The position numbers and the translations under genes were made by a program. Shown here in pieces: positions 24,989 through 35,454 of a stretch of 36,967 nt of DNA. The notes under the pieces are model-generated. The model did no database searches. It was given only the letters and a program-made list of their open reading frames with translations, and had not been told where the DNA came from. This DNA comes from Ramlibacter sp. (GTDB lineage: Bacteria; Pseudomonadota; Gammaproteobacteria; Burkholderiales; Burkholderiaceae_C), in the NCBI GenBank assembly GCA_028292195.1, contig JAQGMU010000381.1, positions 1 to 36,967 of the forward strand, read 5' to 3'. Position 1 is the stretch's first letter. Every line of letters begins with the position of its first letter.

Positions 24989-25905
24989 GGCGGCGAGCAT
25001 AGCCGCACGCCTTTCCAGTCGCTGCCCGACGCTTCGCGCTCCAGGGTTTCGAGCAGCAGGCTCCTTACCGCGAGCAGCTGCGGCGACTGCGGCGCCTCGA
25101 TGGCGGTGGCCAGGGACACCGCGCGGCTGAGGACGGGGTTCACCAGCCGCCCGACCGGCAGGTCCGCCGGCGGGTCGCGACCGAGCATCGACCAGGGCAG
25201 GACCGTGGCGCCGACGCCCGCGCGCACCAGCTGCACCATGGTGTAGGGCGACGACGCCTCCGTCGCCACCTGAGGCACGATGCCGCGCTCGGCGCACGCG
25301 CCATCCAGCAGCTTGCGCAGGCTGTTGGGCCGCGCCGGCATCACCAGCCGCACGCCGTGCAGGCGCTGCAGGTCGACCTCGCCGCGCTCGGGCTGGATCC
25401 CGATCACGAACAGGTCCTCCTCCAGCACCGGCACCACCTGCATGCCCGAGGACGCGTACTCGCCCAGCACGATGGCGATGTCGATGCGGCCGCGCAGCAG
25501 CATCTCGCCCAGGTGCACGCCGGGGCTTTCCAGCAGCTCCAGCGTGATCGCCGGGTAGCGCTGGCGCACCGCGTTCACGAGCGGCACCGCGATCATGTGC
25601 GCCGCGCTGACGGCGGTGCCGATCACGACGTGGCCCGCAGGCGACGAGTTGTCTTCCCGGCCGATGCCCTGCAGCCCGTCCAGCATCCTCAGGGTTTCCT
25701 TCGCGCGGCGGCAGAACTCCAGTCCGGTAGCCGTGGGCACCACGCCGCGCGAACTGCGGCTCAGCAACTGGCAGCCGACCATGCCTTCCAGCTGACGCAT
25801 CTGCACGCTCAGCGCCGGCTGCGCGATGTGCAGAACCTGCGCCGCGCGCGCGATGCTGCCGGTCTCGACGACCGTGATGAAGTTCTTGAGGCGGCGGGAA
25901 TCCAT
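24985..25905 (-). CDS. LysR-family transcriptional regulator of the CoA-transferase/transporter cluster
   Basis: The protein has 306 residues. The helix-turn-helix region (FITVVETGSIARAAQVLHIAQPALSVQMRQLEGMVG) and the following LSRSSRGVVPTATGLEF are classic for the NAC/CbbR-like LysR branch. The effector domain follows with VVIGTAVSAAHMIAVPLV. It is divergent from the CoA-transferase gene across 102 bases holding a perfect inverted repeat of LysR-box form, and its stop overlaps the start of the hydratase-like gene. It should regulate both sides. The inducer is unknown, probably an intermediate of the pathway. Confidence 0.92.
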   Translation of the reverse strand: MDSRRLKNFITVVETGSIARAAQVLHIAQPALSVQMRQLEGMVGCQLLSRSSRGVVPTATGLEFCRRAKETLRMLDGLQGIGREDNSSPAGHVVIGTAVSAAHMIAVPLVNAVRQRYPAITLELLESPGVHLGEMLLRGRIDIAIVLGEYASSGMQVVPVLEEDLFVIGIQPERGEVDLQRLHGVRLVMPARPNSLRKLLDGACAERGIVPQVATEASSPYTMVQLVRAGVGATVLPWSMLGRDPPADLPVGRLVNPVLSRAVSLATAIEAPQSPQLLAVRSLLLETLEREASGSDWKGVRLCSPP

Positions 25906-25931
25906 GGGCGATCGGGGGTGCGGGGCGAGCA

Positions 25932-25952
25932 GCTATCGTAAACGGCGATAGC
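25932..25952. promoter_or_regulatory. LysR-type binding box (7-bp perfect inverted repeat)
   Basis: GCTATCG (25932-25938) and CGATAGC (25946-25952) form a perfect 7-bp inverted repeat with a 7-base spacer, which includes the T-N11-A core TCG-N7-CGA. It lies between the LysR gene and the CoA-transferase gene. A -10-like TACGAT at 25994-25999 would put the plus-strand start near 26006, making the box centre about -64, the usual position for a LysR recognition site, and would make the CoA-transferase mRNA leaderless or nearly so. The repeat is seen; the start site is inferred. Confidence 0.7.
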
Positions 25953-26007
25953 CCTAGCCCGAACCCGTATTTCCCCGCGCGGCAGCCGATCACTACGATG
26001 CCTCCGG

Positions 26008-27246
26008 ATGAACCAACAGGCGACCGCGCCGGGGTGGCAACCCCTCAAAGGCCTCCGCGTGCTGGAGCTCGCGCAGATCATGGCCGGGCCGGTGGCCGGG
26101 CTGATGCTGGCCGACCTCGGTGCCGACGTGATCAAGGTCGAGAAATTTCCGGGCGGCGACGATGCCCGCGGCTTCAACAGCAAGGGCGCCGGCGACATGC
26201 CGGCCTCGTTCGAGGTGCTCAATCGCGGCAAGCGCTCGGTCGCCATCAACCTGAAGACCGATCAGGGCCGTGAATCGCTGAGCCGCATGGTCGCCCAGGC
26301 CGACGTGCTGACGGAGAACTTCCGCCCCGGCACGCTCGAAGGCCTCGGGCTGGGCGTCAGGCAAATGCTGGAGATCAACCCGCGCCTGATCTATTGCAGC
26401 GTCAGTGGCTACGGCAGCCGCGGCCCGCTGGCCGAGCGCGGCGGCTTCGACCTGATCCTGCAGGCCTTCAGCGGCCTGATCAGCGTCACCGGCGAACCGG
26501 GGCGGCCGCCGGTGAAGCCGGGGGTCTCCATCGCGGACGTCAATGCCGGCATCCTGGCGGCCATGGGCGTGCTCGGCGCCTATATCCACGTGCTGCGCAC
26601 GGGGCAGGGCCAGCACGTCGAAACCTCGTTGCTGCAAGCCTCGATCCAGCAGCTGTACTGGTATGCGGCGCTGTTCTTCTCGGGCGGAGCCATGCCGGAC
26701 CGCCTGGGCACGGCGCACCCCGTCATCGCGCCCTACCAGACCTTCCAGTGCTCCGACGGCGAGATCGCGATAGGTGGCGCCAACGAAGCGAACTGGGTGC
26801 GGATCGCCGAAGTGCTGGGCCATCCGGAGTGGCGCAGCGACCCGCGCTTCACGACGCCGCTGCAGCGGCTGCAGAATCGCGAAGCGCTCACGGTCTGCCT
26901 GAACGCGGCGCTTGCCGGCCACACGCGGGCCGAGTGGGAAGCGCGTCTCAGCGCCGCCGGCGTCCCGGCCGGGCCGGTGCAGTCGGTGGGCGAGGCGCTG
27001 TCGCATCCGCAGGCGCGGGCGATGGACATCGTTGTCGATGCCGATACCGCCGATGGCGGCCGCCGGCCCATGATCGGGCTGCCGCTGCACTTCAGCGGGC
27101 GCAACGCGCCGGCGACCACGGCCGCGCCGCGACTGGGCGAACACACGCGCGAGGTGCTGGCCGAGTTCGGCTTCGCCGGCGCGGAAATCGATGCATTGCT
27201 GGAGCGGCACGCGGTGCTGCAACAATCACCGGAAGGAAAAAAATGA
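26008..27246 (+). CDS. CaiB/BaiF family III CoA-transferase
   Basis: The protein has 412 residues. The family opening LKGLRVLELAQIMAGPVAGLMLADLGADVIKVEK and the conserved Asp in GGFDLILQAFSG (the residue that forms the acyl-enzyme intermediate) are present. RGKRSVAINLKTDQGRE and GQGQHVETSLLQAS are further hallmarks. Such enzymes move CoA from a donor such as succinyl-CoA to a carboxylic acid. It is first in the long plus-strand operon and overlaps the next gene by ATGA. With the downstream hydrolases it suggests that an acid released by hydrolysis is activated to its CoA ester. There is no clear Shine-Dalgarno ahead of the ATG; see the LysR-type box for the promoter. The acid is unknown. Confidence 0.93.
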   Translation: MNQQATAPGWQPLKGLRVLELAQIMAGPVAGLMLADLGADVIKVEKFPGGDDARGFNSKGAGDMPASFEVLNRGKRSVAINLKTDQGRESLSRMVAQADVLTENFRPGTLEGLGLGVRQMLEINPRLIYCSVSGYGSRGPLAERGGFDLILQAFSGLISVTGEPGRPPVKPGVSIADVNAGILAAMGVLGAYIHVLRTGQGQHVETSLLQASIQQLYWYAALFFSGGAMPDRLGTAHPVIAPYQTFQCSDGEIAIGGANEANWVRIAEVLGHPEWRSDPRFTTPLQRLQNREALTVCLNAALAGHTRAEWEARLSAAGVPAGPVQSVGEALSHPQARAMDIVVDADTADGGRRPMIGLPLHFSGRNAPATTAAPRLGEHTREVLAEFGFAGAEIDALLERHAVLQQSPEGKK

Positions 27247-28733
27247 GCAAGCCGCCCGAATCCAGTCTGTCCGTGCTGCGCGATACCGTGGTGCCGATCG
27301 AGATGATGCTGGCCACGGCCGCCAAGGTGCTGTGTTCGGCGGTGTTCGTCTCGGGTCGCGATCCCGAAGAGGCCTTCAGGCACAGCGCGCTCTGGTCGCT
27401 CAAGGCGCAGCTGCTGCCCGACGCGCTGCTGCAGCACGCGCGCTGGAACCTCGACCGCAAGGATCCGCGCGTCGACATCTCCATAGCTCTCACGCCGGCC
27501 GCGGCCGACGACCTGATCGCCGCGCATCGCGCCGCCCATCCGGGCTTCGCGGCAGACTGGGACAGCGAACGGGCGCGGCTGATCGGCCTGCGCAGCATCA
27601 CGCGCTCGGCGCAGTTCACCGGCGCCGGCCAGGGCAGCATCATCGTTCCGCGCGATGGCGACCGCGCGCTGCATTTCGAGCCCCGTGAAATCAGGCGCGG
27701 GCCGCTCGCCAGCGCGGGCTGGTCGGCCCAGGGCGCAGCGGCGCCGGCCGACGCGAACACGCGCGCAGCCGTGGCCCGGGCGCTCGAAGCGCCCTTTGCC
27801 GATCGCGAGGCTTACCACGCCGCCGTGCTGGTGGTGCAGCGTGGCCAGATCGTCGGCGAGCGCTACGCTGCCGGCTTCAACGCCGACATGCCGCTGGAAA
27901 GCTGGTCGATGGGCAAGAGCGTCATGGGCACGCTGATCTCCCAGCTGATGGGCCGCGGCGCGCTGGAACTCGACGCCCGCGCGCCGATCGCCGCCTGGGA
28001 CCGGGCCGGCGACCCGCGCCGCGAGATCACGCTGCGGCATCTGCTGAACATGTCCAGCGGCCTGCGCTGCACCGGCCAGGACGACACGCGCCCGGCCTGG
28101 CGCTACGGCCTGCCGGAACACTTCCTGCCCTATGCCGAGGCGCTGAACATCTCGGAGTGGGCCACCGAGCGGCCGCTCGAATTCGCGCCCAACACCGTCG
28201 GGCGGTATCGCAACTGCGATCCGCTCAGCCTGGCTTCGATCTTCTACGACACCGTGCGCAAGCTGGGCGGCGATCCGCTCACCTGGCCGCAGGCCGAGTT
28301 CTTCGACAAGCTCGGCATGCGCGGCCTGGTGCTGGAGACCGACCGCTGGGGCCGCTTCATCGTCAGCGGCTTCGACTACGGCACGGCACGCGACTGGGCC
28401 CGCATCGGCCTGTTGTACCTGCGAGACGGCATGTGGGATGGCCAGCGCGTGCTGCCGGCCGGCTGGGTGGAGTTCGCGCGGACCGCGGCGCCGGCCTGGA
28501 AGAACCGCGAATACAGCGCCCAGATCTGGCTGAACAGCATCAACGAGATCGCGTTGCCGCCCGACACCTTCTACTTCGCCGGCGGCGGCGGCCAGTACGT
28601 CTTCGTGGTTCCTTCGCTGGACCTGGTGATCGTGCGCCAGGGCCACACGCGCGGCTGGGAAGGCCAGCGCGAGAAGGTCAACGCCATGCTGAAGGGCATC
28701 ACCGCGGCGCTGGCGGCCAAGGTCGCCCAATGA
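27243..28733 (+). CDS. Serine hydrolase with beta-lactamase fold (class C-like) and N-terminal extension
   Basis: The protein has 496 residues. The nucleophile motif Ser-x-x-Lys is WSMGKS (Ser222, Lys225) and the Tyr-x-Asn motif is YRNCD (Tyr322). A region near GHTRGW may stand for the third motif. About 200 residues precede the catalytic domain, including AKVLCSAVFVSGRDP, which recurs in a group of uncharacterised proteobacterial serine hydrolases. There is no convincing signal peptide, so it should be cytoplasmic. Relatives include esterases, 6-aminohexanoate-dimer hydrolase (NylB) and D-aminopeptidases. GGAAGG lies about 8 bases before the ATG. It overlaps its neighbours at both ends by ATGA. 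Likely role: hydrolysis of an imported ester or amide; it is probably not an antibiotic-resistance enzyme. Confidence 0.85.
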   Translation: MSKPPESSLSVLRDTVVPIEMMLATAAKVLCSAVFVSGRDPEEAFRHSALWSLKAQLLPDALLQHARWNLDRKDPRVDISIALTPAAADDLIAAHRAAHPGFAADWDSERARLIGLRSITRSAQFTGAGQGSIIVPRDGDRALHFEPREIRRGPLASAGWSAQGAAAPADANTRAAVARALEAPFADREAYHAAVLVVQRGQIVGERYAAGFNADMPLESWSMGKSVMGTLISQLMGRGALELDARAPIAAWDRAGDPRREITLRHLLNMSSGLRCTGQDDTRPAWRYGLPEHFLPYAEALNISEWATERPLEFAPNTVGRYRNCDPLSLASIFYDTVRKLGGDPLTWPQAEFFDKLGMRGLVLETDRWGRFIVSGFDYGTARDWARIGLLYLRDGMWDGQRVLPAGWVEFARTAAPAWKNREYSAQIWLNSINEIALPPDTFYFAGGGGQYVFVVPSLDLVIVRQGHTRGWEGQREKVNAMLKGITAALAAKVAQ

Positions 28734-29851
28734 GCGGCTGCTTTCCGCCGCCGGGCGAGTGGGCGCGGGTCGAGCCGGCCGCGGCCGGGATGTCGGCGCA
28801 GGGGCTGGACGACGCCGCCGGCTTCGCGCAGGCGCACGACTCGCAGTGGCCGACGAGCCTGTACCTGCCCGACGGCCGCTACATCGGCACCGCTTATGTC
28901 GGCGACAAGCCGCCGCACGACCAGCCGATCGGCCCGGTGCGCCCGCGTGGCGGCCCGGCCGGGGTCGTGCTGCGCGGCGGCCGCATGGCGGCGCAATGGG
29001 GCGATATCGCGCGGCCCGATACCACCTACTCGGCCGCCAAGAGCTATGTCGCGCTGATGGCGGGCATTGCCCTGGACGACGGGTTGATCCGCTCGCTCGA
29101 CGACAAGGTGGCCGACTACGCGCAGGACGACGGCTTTGCCAGCGGGCACAACCGCGCCATCACGTGGCGCCACCTGCTGCAGCAGACCAGCGAATGGCAG
29201 GGCGAGCTGTGGGGCAAGCCCGACAGCGTGGACCACAACCGGCAGGCCGGCTCGCACAACGCCGACAACAGCCGCAAGGGCACGCTGCGCGAACTCGAGG
29301 CGCCCGGCACGCGCTGGGAATACAACGACGTGCGGGTCAACCGCCTCGCCTGCTCATTGACCCAGCTGTTTCGCCGCTCGCTGGCCGACGTGCTGCGCGA
29401 GCGCATCCTGGAGCCGATCGGCGCTTCGGCAAACTGGGAATGGCGCGGCTACGACAACGCGCGCCTGCATTTCGACGGCCGCCAGGTGGAATCGGTGTCC
29501 GGCGGCGGCCACTGGGGCGGGGGCCTGTTCATCTCGGCCCAGGACCATGCGCGTGTCGGCCTGCTGGTGGCGCGCGGCGGCGAGTGGGCCGGCCGCCAAT
29601 TGATCTCGCGCACGTACCTGGCGCAGATGACGGCGCCGTCGGCCGTGAATCCGCAGTACGGCTTCATGTGGTGGCTCAATACCGGCCGCCAGCTCTTTCC
29701 CTCGGTCCCGGCCGACGGGGTGTTCGCACTCGGCGGCGGCCAGCACATGGTGTGGGTCGCGCCCTCGCTCGACCTCGTGGCCGTGCTGCGCTGGGTCGAC
29801 AAGCCGCATTGCGACGCGCTGCTCGGGCGCATCGCCGCCGCCTGCCGATGA
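28730..29851 (+). CDS. Second serine hydrolase with beta-lactamase fold
   Basis: The protein has 373 residues. The nucleophile motif is YSAAKSY (Ser101, Lys104). The second motif reads WEYNDVRVN with Tyr198-Asn199-Asp200, so the Tyr is kept while the usual Asn two positions on is Asp. GGGQHMVWVAPS near the C-terminus occupies the third-motif region. No signal peptide is seen, so it acts inside the cell. It is coupled to the first hydrolase by an ATGA overlap but is clearly a different subfamily (no long N-terminal extension), so the pair may cleave two bonds or two stereoisomers of one substrate. A 40-base gap separates it from the peptide-type receptor gene. Substrate unknown. Confidence 0.85.
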   Translation: MSGCFPPPGEWARVEPAAAGMSAQGLDDAAGFAQAHDSQWPTSLYLPDGRYIGTAYVGDKPPHDQPIGPVRPRGGPAGVVLRGGRMAAQWGDIARPDTTYSAAKSYVALMAGIALDDGLIRSLDDKVADYAQDDGFASGHNRAITWRHLLQQTSEWQGELWGKPDSVDHNRQAGSHNADNSRKGTLRELEAPGTRWEYNDVRVNRLACSLTQLFRRSLADVLRERILEPIGASANWEWRGYDNARLHFDGRQVESVSGGGHWGGGLFISAQDHARVGLLVARGGEWAGRQLISRTYLAQMTAPSAVNPQYGFMWWLNTGRQLFPSVPADGVFALGGGQHMVWVAPSLDLVAVLRWVDKPHCDALLGRIAAACR

Positions 29852-29891
29852 GCGGCCCATCGGGCGAAACTCACACCAACGGAGACAGACC

Positions 29892-31421
29892 ATGACCAGC
29901 AGAAGAACCTTCCACCGCATCGCATTGGCCAGCGCGGCCACCGCCATGGGGGGGCCGGTGTTGGCGCAGCCCAAGCCGAAGACGGGCGGCGTCCTCACCT
30001 ATGCGGCCGGTTCCGCCACGCAGACGCTCGATCCGCAGTTCATCACCGACGTGACGACCTTCCGCGGCGTCGGCGCCATGTACGAGGCGCTGACCCGGCA
30101 GGACGAGAACGGCAAGGTCGGCCCCGGCCTGGCGCTGTCGTGGACGATCTCGCCGGACAAGCGCACCTGGACCTTCAAGCTGCGCCCCGGCGTGAGCTTC
30201 CACGACGGCACACCCTTCAATGCGCAGGCCGTCAAGTTCACCTACGACCGCATCCTGAACCCCGCTACCGGCTCGCCGCGGCGCAGCACGCTGGAGATGG
30301 TGGAGTCGACCGCCGTGGTCGACGACCTGACCTTCCGCCTGACGACCAGGGAGCCGTTCGCGCCGCTGCTGGCGCAACTGAGCGCCTACAACGTCTACAT
30401 CCTGAGTCCCTCCCACGTCACGAAGGAAGGCGCGAATTTCAGCAAGACCGCCTCCGGCACCGGGCCCTTCAAGCTGCAAGCCTGGCAGCCGGGCGAAAAG
30501 CTGGTGGTGGTGCGCAACGACAAGTACTGGGGCGAAAAGCCCAGGCTCGACTCGGTGGTGTTCAGCGTGGTGCCCGAGGATTCCGCGCGCACCCTGCTGC
30601 TCCTGAGCGGCCAGGCCGATGCGATCTCCGAACTGCCGTACGTGATGGTCAAGAAGCTGGGGTCGCTGGATGCGGTGCGCGTGCTGCGCAAGCCCGGCTA
30701 CCGCACCATCTACCTCGGCATGAACCTCTCGGTGCCGCCGTTCAACGACCTGCGCGTGCGCCAGGCCGTCGGCTACGCGATCAACAAGCCGGCGTTGGTG
30801 CAGGGCGTGCTGAGCGGCATCGGCACGCTCGGCGGCTCGCTGGAATCGTCGGTGATCGAAGGCACGGCCAAGGAGCTGCAGCCCCATCCGTACGACCCGG
30901 TCAAGGCGAGGAAGCTGCTGGCCGAAGCGGGCTTGCCGAACGGCTTCACGACCGACTTCATGGTCCCCACCGGCCGCTACAACATGGACCGGCAGGTGGG
31001 CGAGGCGATCCAGGGCCAGCTCGCGACGGTCGGCATCAAGGTCAACATCCAGTCGCCGGAATTCGGGGCCTACCTGGCGGCGCTGAACAAGGGCAAGGTG
31101 CCCATGTTCCTGAGTGGCAAGGGCAGCCCGACCGGCGACATGGACTTCACCCAGGCGCTGTTGAACAGCAGCACGGGGAAGATGAACTACTTCAACTTCA
31201 AGAACCCCGAGGTCGACCGCCTGATCCAGCAGCAGCGCGTGGCCATCGACCCGAAGGAACGCGCTCGCCTGCTGTCGGAGTTGCAGACCAAGGTGTACCA
31301 GGAGGAGCCGCACATCACCCTCTATTACGAGGACCAGGTGTGGGCCACGCGCGCCAACGTGCATGACGTCAAGGTGTACGTGAACGAGTTCGTCGACTTC
31401 AGCAAGGCCTGGAAGGCATGA
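29892..31421 (+). CDS. dppA: Periplasmic receptor of peptide/opine/nickel-type ABC transporter
   Basis: The protein has 509 residues. The N-terminus TSRRTFHRIALASAATAMGGPVLA has an Arg-Arg pair and hydrophobic stretch, suggesting export by the Tat route. The family 5 solute-binding signature follows, with LKPGVSFHDGTPFNAQAVKFTYDRI-type text (here RPGVSFHDGTPFNA). Segments such as TASGTGPFKLQAWQPGEKL and AVGYAINKPALV are also typical. GGAG lies 7 bases before the ATG. It precedes two permeases and two ATPases, so it is the receptor of a complete Dpp/Opp importer. The ligand is not a standard one to judge from context; a short peptide-like amide that the two hydrolases can open is plausible. 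Confidence 0.92.
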   Translation: MTSRRTFHRIALASAATAMGGPVLAQPKPKTGGVLTYAAGSATQTLDPQFITDVTTFRGVGAMYEALTRQDENGKVGPGLALSWTISPDKRTWTFKLRPGVSFHDGTPFNAQAVKFTYDRILNPATGSPRRSTLEMVESTAVVDDLTFRLTTREPFAPLLAQLSAYNVYILSPSHVTKEGANFSKTASGTGPFKLQAWQPGEKLVVVRNDKYWGEKPRLDSVVFSVVPEDSARTLLLLSGQADAISELPYVMVKKLGSLDAVRVLRKPGYRTIYLGMNLSVPPFNDLRVRQAVGYAINKPALVQGVLSGIGTLGGSLESSVIEGTAKELQPHPYDPVKARKLLAEAGLPNGFTTDFMVPTGRYNMDRQVGEAIQGQLATVGIKVNIQSPEFGAYLAALNKGKVPMFLSGKGSPTGDMDFTQALLNSSTGKMNYFNFKNPEVDRLIQQQRVAIDPKERARLLSELQTKVYQEEPHITLYYEDQVWATRANVHDVKVYVNEFVDFSKAWKA

Positions 31422-31434
31422 GGATCCCCCTGCC

Positions 31435-32355
31435 GTGCTGCGCTTCCTGATCCGCCGCCTGCTGCAGGCGGTGCCCGTGCTGGTCGGCGTGTCGCTCGGC
31501 GTCTTCCTGATGGTCCACCTGATCCCGGGCGACCCGGCCGAGATGCTGGCCGGCCAGATGGCGACGCGCGAAGACGTGGAGAACGTGCGCCGCGCGCTCG
31601 AGCTCGATCGGCCGCTGGTGGAGCAGTACCTGCACTTCGCCGGCCGCGCGCTGACCGGCGACTTCGGCAAGTCCTTCCGCACCGGCCGGCCGGTCAGCGA
31701 GGAGATCGTGGCGCGCTTCGGCAACACCCTGCTGCTGGGGACCGTCGCCTTGATCATTGCCGCCATCGTCGGTGGCGCCGCCGGCATCGTGGCGGCGGTG
31801 AAGCGCTTCACCTGGATCGACAACCTGGCGCTGGCGCTGTCGATCCTGGCCATCTCGACGCCGGCGTTCTCGCTCGGCCTGCTGCTGATCCTGACCTTCG
31901 CGGTCTGGTTCAGCGTGCTGCCCATGACCGGCTTCGACAGCTGGCAGGCCATCATCCTGCCGGCCCTGACCCTGTCGGCGGCGAGCACCGCGGTGATCTG
32001 CCGCATCATGCGCAGCAGCCTGGTGGAAGTGCTGGACAACCAGTACGTGCGCACCGCGCGCGCCAAGGGCCTGCGCGAACACCTGGTGGTGTGGCGCCAC
32101 GGCGTGCGCAACGCCCTGATCCCGGTGGTCACGGTGGTCGGCCTGCAACTGGGCTATCTGCTTGGCTCCGCCGTGGTGACGGAGACCGTGTTCGCCTGGC
32201 CCGGCCTCGGCCGGCTGCTGGTGCAGTCGATCCTGGCGCGCGACTTCCCGGTGGTGCAGGCCGCCGTGCTGGTGGTGGCCGTCACCTTCATCGCCGTCAA
32301 CATCCTGACCGACCTGCTGTACGGCTTGCTCGACCCGAGGATTTCCGCGCAATGA
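31435..32355 (+). CDS. dppB: Dpp/Opp-type ABC transporter permease (DppB type)
   Basis: The protein has 306 residues from a GTG start (GTGCTGCGC). It begins LRFLIRRLLQAVPVLVGVSLGVFLMVHLIPGDPAE, the usual DppB N-terminus, and has about six membrane segments. The cytoplasmic coupling loop reads YVRTARAKGLREHLVVWRHGVRNALIPVV, with the conserved EAA-loop pattern. It pairs with DppC to form the channel. An AGGA lies about 10 bases before the GTG, inside the short gap after the receptor gene, and its stop overlaps the next gene by ATGA. Confidence 0.92.
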   Translation: MLRFLIRRLLQAVPVLVGVSLGVFLMVHLIPGDPAEMLAGQMATREDVENVRRALELDRPLVEQYLHFAGRALTGDFGKSFRTGRPVSEEIVARFGNTLLLGTVALIIAAIVGGAAGIVAAVKRFTWIDNLALALSILAISTPAFSLGLLLILTFAVWFSVLPMTGFDSWQAIILPALTLSAASTAVICRIMRSSLVEVLDNQYVRTARAKGLREHLVVWRHGVRNALIPVVTVVGLQLGYLLGSAVVTETVFAWPGLGRLLVQSILARDFPVVQAAVLVVAVTFIAVNILTDLLYGLLDPRISAQ

Positions 32356-33262
32356 ACCCCTCCCCGACCAACAGGGTGGGTTCGCGCAGCGACCCCACCG
32401 AAAAAGCAGCTTCCGCCCGCCAGGACCGGTGGCGCGCGCAGTGGAAGCAGTTCCGCCGTTCCCGGGTCGCCCTGCCCGGCCTGGTGCTGTTCGTCCTGTT
32501 CGTGCTGGCCGGGCTGCTGGCGCCGCTGATCGCGCCGCACAGCCCTTACGACAACGACCTGGCGAACGTGATGAGCCCGCCGACCCTGCAGCACTGGTTC
32601 GGCACCGACGAACTGGGGCGCGACATCTTCGCCCGCATCCTGTATGGCGCCCGCATTTCGCTGGTGGAGGGCGTGCTGTCGGCCGCGATCGCCGCGGCCA
32701 TCGGTGTTCCCATCGGGATGCTGTCCGGCTACGCGGGGACCAAGGTCGACGCGGTGATCATGCGGCTGATCGACGTGCTGCTGTCCTTCCCCGGCGTGCT
32801 GCTGGCCATCGTGATCATCAGCATCCTCGGCCCCAGCCTGGTCAACGCGATCCTGGCGGTGGCGATCTACACGGTGCCGATCTTCGCCCGCTTCGCCCGC
32901 GGCCAGACGCTGGCCGTCAAGCAGGAGCCGTACATCGAAGCCTGCCGCGCCATGGGCATGAGCAACCTGCGCATCCTGGCGCGCCACATCTTCCCGAACA
33001 TCGCCGCCACCATCACCGCGCTGGCGACGCTGCGGGTGGGCATCAACATCCTGACCTGCGCGAGCCTCAGCTTCCTCGGGCTCGGCGCGCAGGCGCCGCT
33101 GCCGGAGTGGGGCGCGATGCTGGCCAACAGCCGAACCACGCTGTTGATCGCACCGCACCTGGCATTGTTCCCCGCCGCGGCGATCCTGCTGCTCGTGTTC
33201 GGCCTCAACCTGTTCCAGGACGGCCTGCAGGTGGTGCTGGACCCGAAGGCGCGCGGCCGCTC

Positions 33263-33266
<4 letters not shown>
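32352..33266 (+). CDS. dppC: Dpp/Opp-type ABC transporter permease (DppC type)
   Basis: The protein has 304 residues. A polar N-terminus of about 40 residues precedes the first membrane segment ([22 protein letters not shown]). [24 protein letters not shown] is the DppC hallmark, and [23 protein letters not shown] is the EAA loop that docks on the ATPases. It has about six membrane segments in all. The ATG overlaps the dppB stop and its own stop overlaps dppD, both by ATGA. The longer track ORF reads back into dppB and is not used. Confidence 0.92.
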
Positions 33267-34281
<1,015 letters not shown>

Positions 34282-34285
<4 letters not shown>

Positions 34286-35388
34286 GCGGCCGCCCGACGG
34301 TCCCCGAAGGCAGCGCCCCTGTGCCGATGCTGGAGGTCGACGGCCTCGTCAAGCATTTCGGATCGACCGGCCTGTTCGCCGGCGCCCGTGCGCCGGTGCG
34401 CGCCGTCGACGGCGTCAGCTTCACGGTGCTGCGCGGCGAGACGCTGGCACTGGTCGGCGAGAGCGGTTCGGGCAAGTCCACCACGGCGCGGCTGGCATTG
34501 CGCCTGATCGAGCCGAGCGCCGGCCGCATCCGCTTCGAGGGCACCGACATCACGTCGACGTCGCAGCGCGCCCTGCGGCCGCTGCGCCAGCGCATGCAGA
34601 TGGTGTTCCAGGACCCCTTTGCTTCGCTGGATCCGCGCCTGACCGTGCGCCAGACACTGGAAGAGCCGCTGATCGTGCACGGCTTCGGCAGCGCCGCCGA
34701 GCGCCGCGCGCGGGTCGACGAACTGCTGGGCCTGGTCGGCCTGGCCATGCACCACGCGTCGCGCTACACGCACGAATTTTCCGGTGGCCAAAGGCAGCGG
34801 GTGGGCATCGCGCGCGCCCTGATGCTGCATCCCGACCTCGTGGTGTGCGACGAGCCGGTGTCGGCGCTCGACGTCTCGATCCAGGCACAGGTGGTGAACC
34901 TGCTGAAGGACCTGCAGGCCCGGCTGGGCCTGACCTACCTGTTCATCGCGCACGACCTGGCCGTGGTCAAGCACATGGCCGATCGCGTGGCGGTGATGTA
35001 CCTCGGGAAGCTGGTCGAGATCGCGCCCAAGCAGGAGTTGTTCGCGAATCCGCGCCATCCGTATACGCGCATGCTGCTGGACGCGATTCCGCGGCCCGAA
35101 GCGGCGCAGCAACCGCGCCGCCAGGCCAGCACCGCCGTCGAGCCGGCGGGCCCGGCGAGCCTGCCGGCGGGCTGCCGATTCCATCCGCGCTGTCCCTTGG
35201 CCATCGAGCGCTGTCGCGTCGAAGAGCCCGCGCTCGACCCCGCCGAGCCAGGGCACCTCGCCGCCTGCCATCGAAAGCATGAACTGCCGCCGTGGCAAGC
35301 CGCGGCTGCCGGACCGGGCACCAGTGTGACGGCGCTGCGCCTGGCCTTGTATGCGCAGCGCAAGGCGGCGGCGCAGGACGCGGGCTAG
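34282..35388 (+). CDS. dppF: Dpp/Opp-type ABC transporter ATPase (DppF type)
   Basis: The protein has 368 residues. Walker A is GESGSGKS, the signature FSGGQRQRV and Walker [13 protein letters not shown], with [14 protein letters not shown] in the Q-loop region. The C-terminal extension has [14 protein letters not shown], again the Cys motif of this subfamily. It forms the ATPase heterodimer with the preceding gene. Its start overlaps that gene by ATGA. The last about 40 residues, after the Cys motif, are Ala-rich and longer than usual. It closes the ABC operon; a weak hairpin straddles its stop. Confidence 0.93.
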
Positions 35389-35403
35389 TTCCGGGTTCCC
35401 GCG
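35379..35403 (+). terminator. Weak hairpin spanning the dppF stop codon
   Basis: CGCGGG (35379-35384) and CCCGCG (35398-35403) pair around a loop containing the TAG stop, and can be lengthened with one bulged A. There is no T-run, so it may only reduce read-through into the MFS gene. Confidence 0.3.
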
Positions 35404-35454
35404 CCAGGCACGACGGGCCGCTACACTGGCACGCTTTACCGCCGTCCCCCCTCT

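Noticed and set aside
27243-29851. Beta-lactamase antibiotic resistance
   Set aside because: SxxK and Tyr motifs are shared with esterases and amidases, both proteins lack signal peptides and the context is catabolic.
29871-32132. 753-residue minus-strand ORF
   Set aside because: Antisense to the peptide-type receptor and dppB; no recognisable domains.
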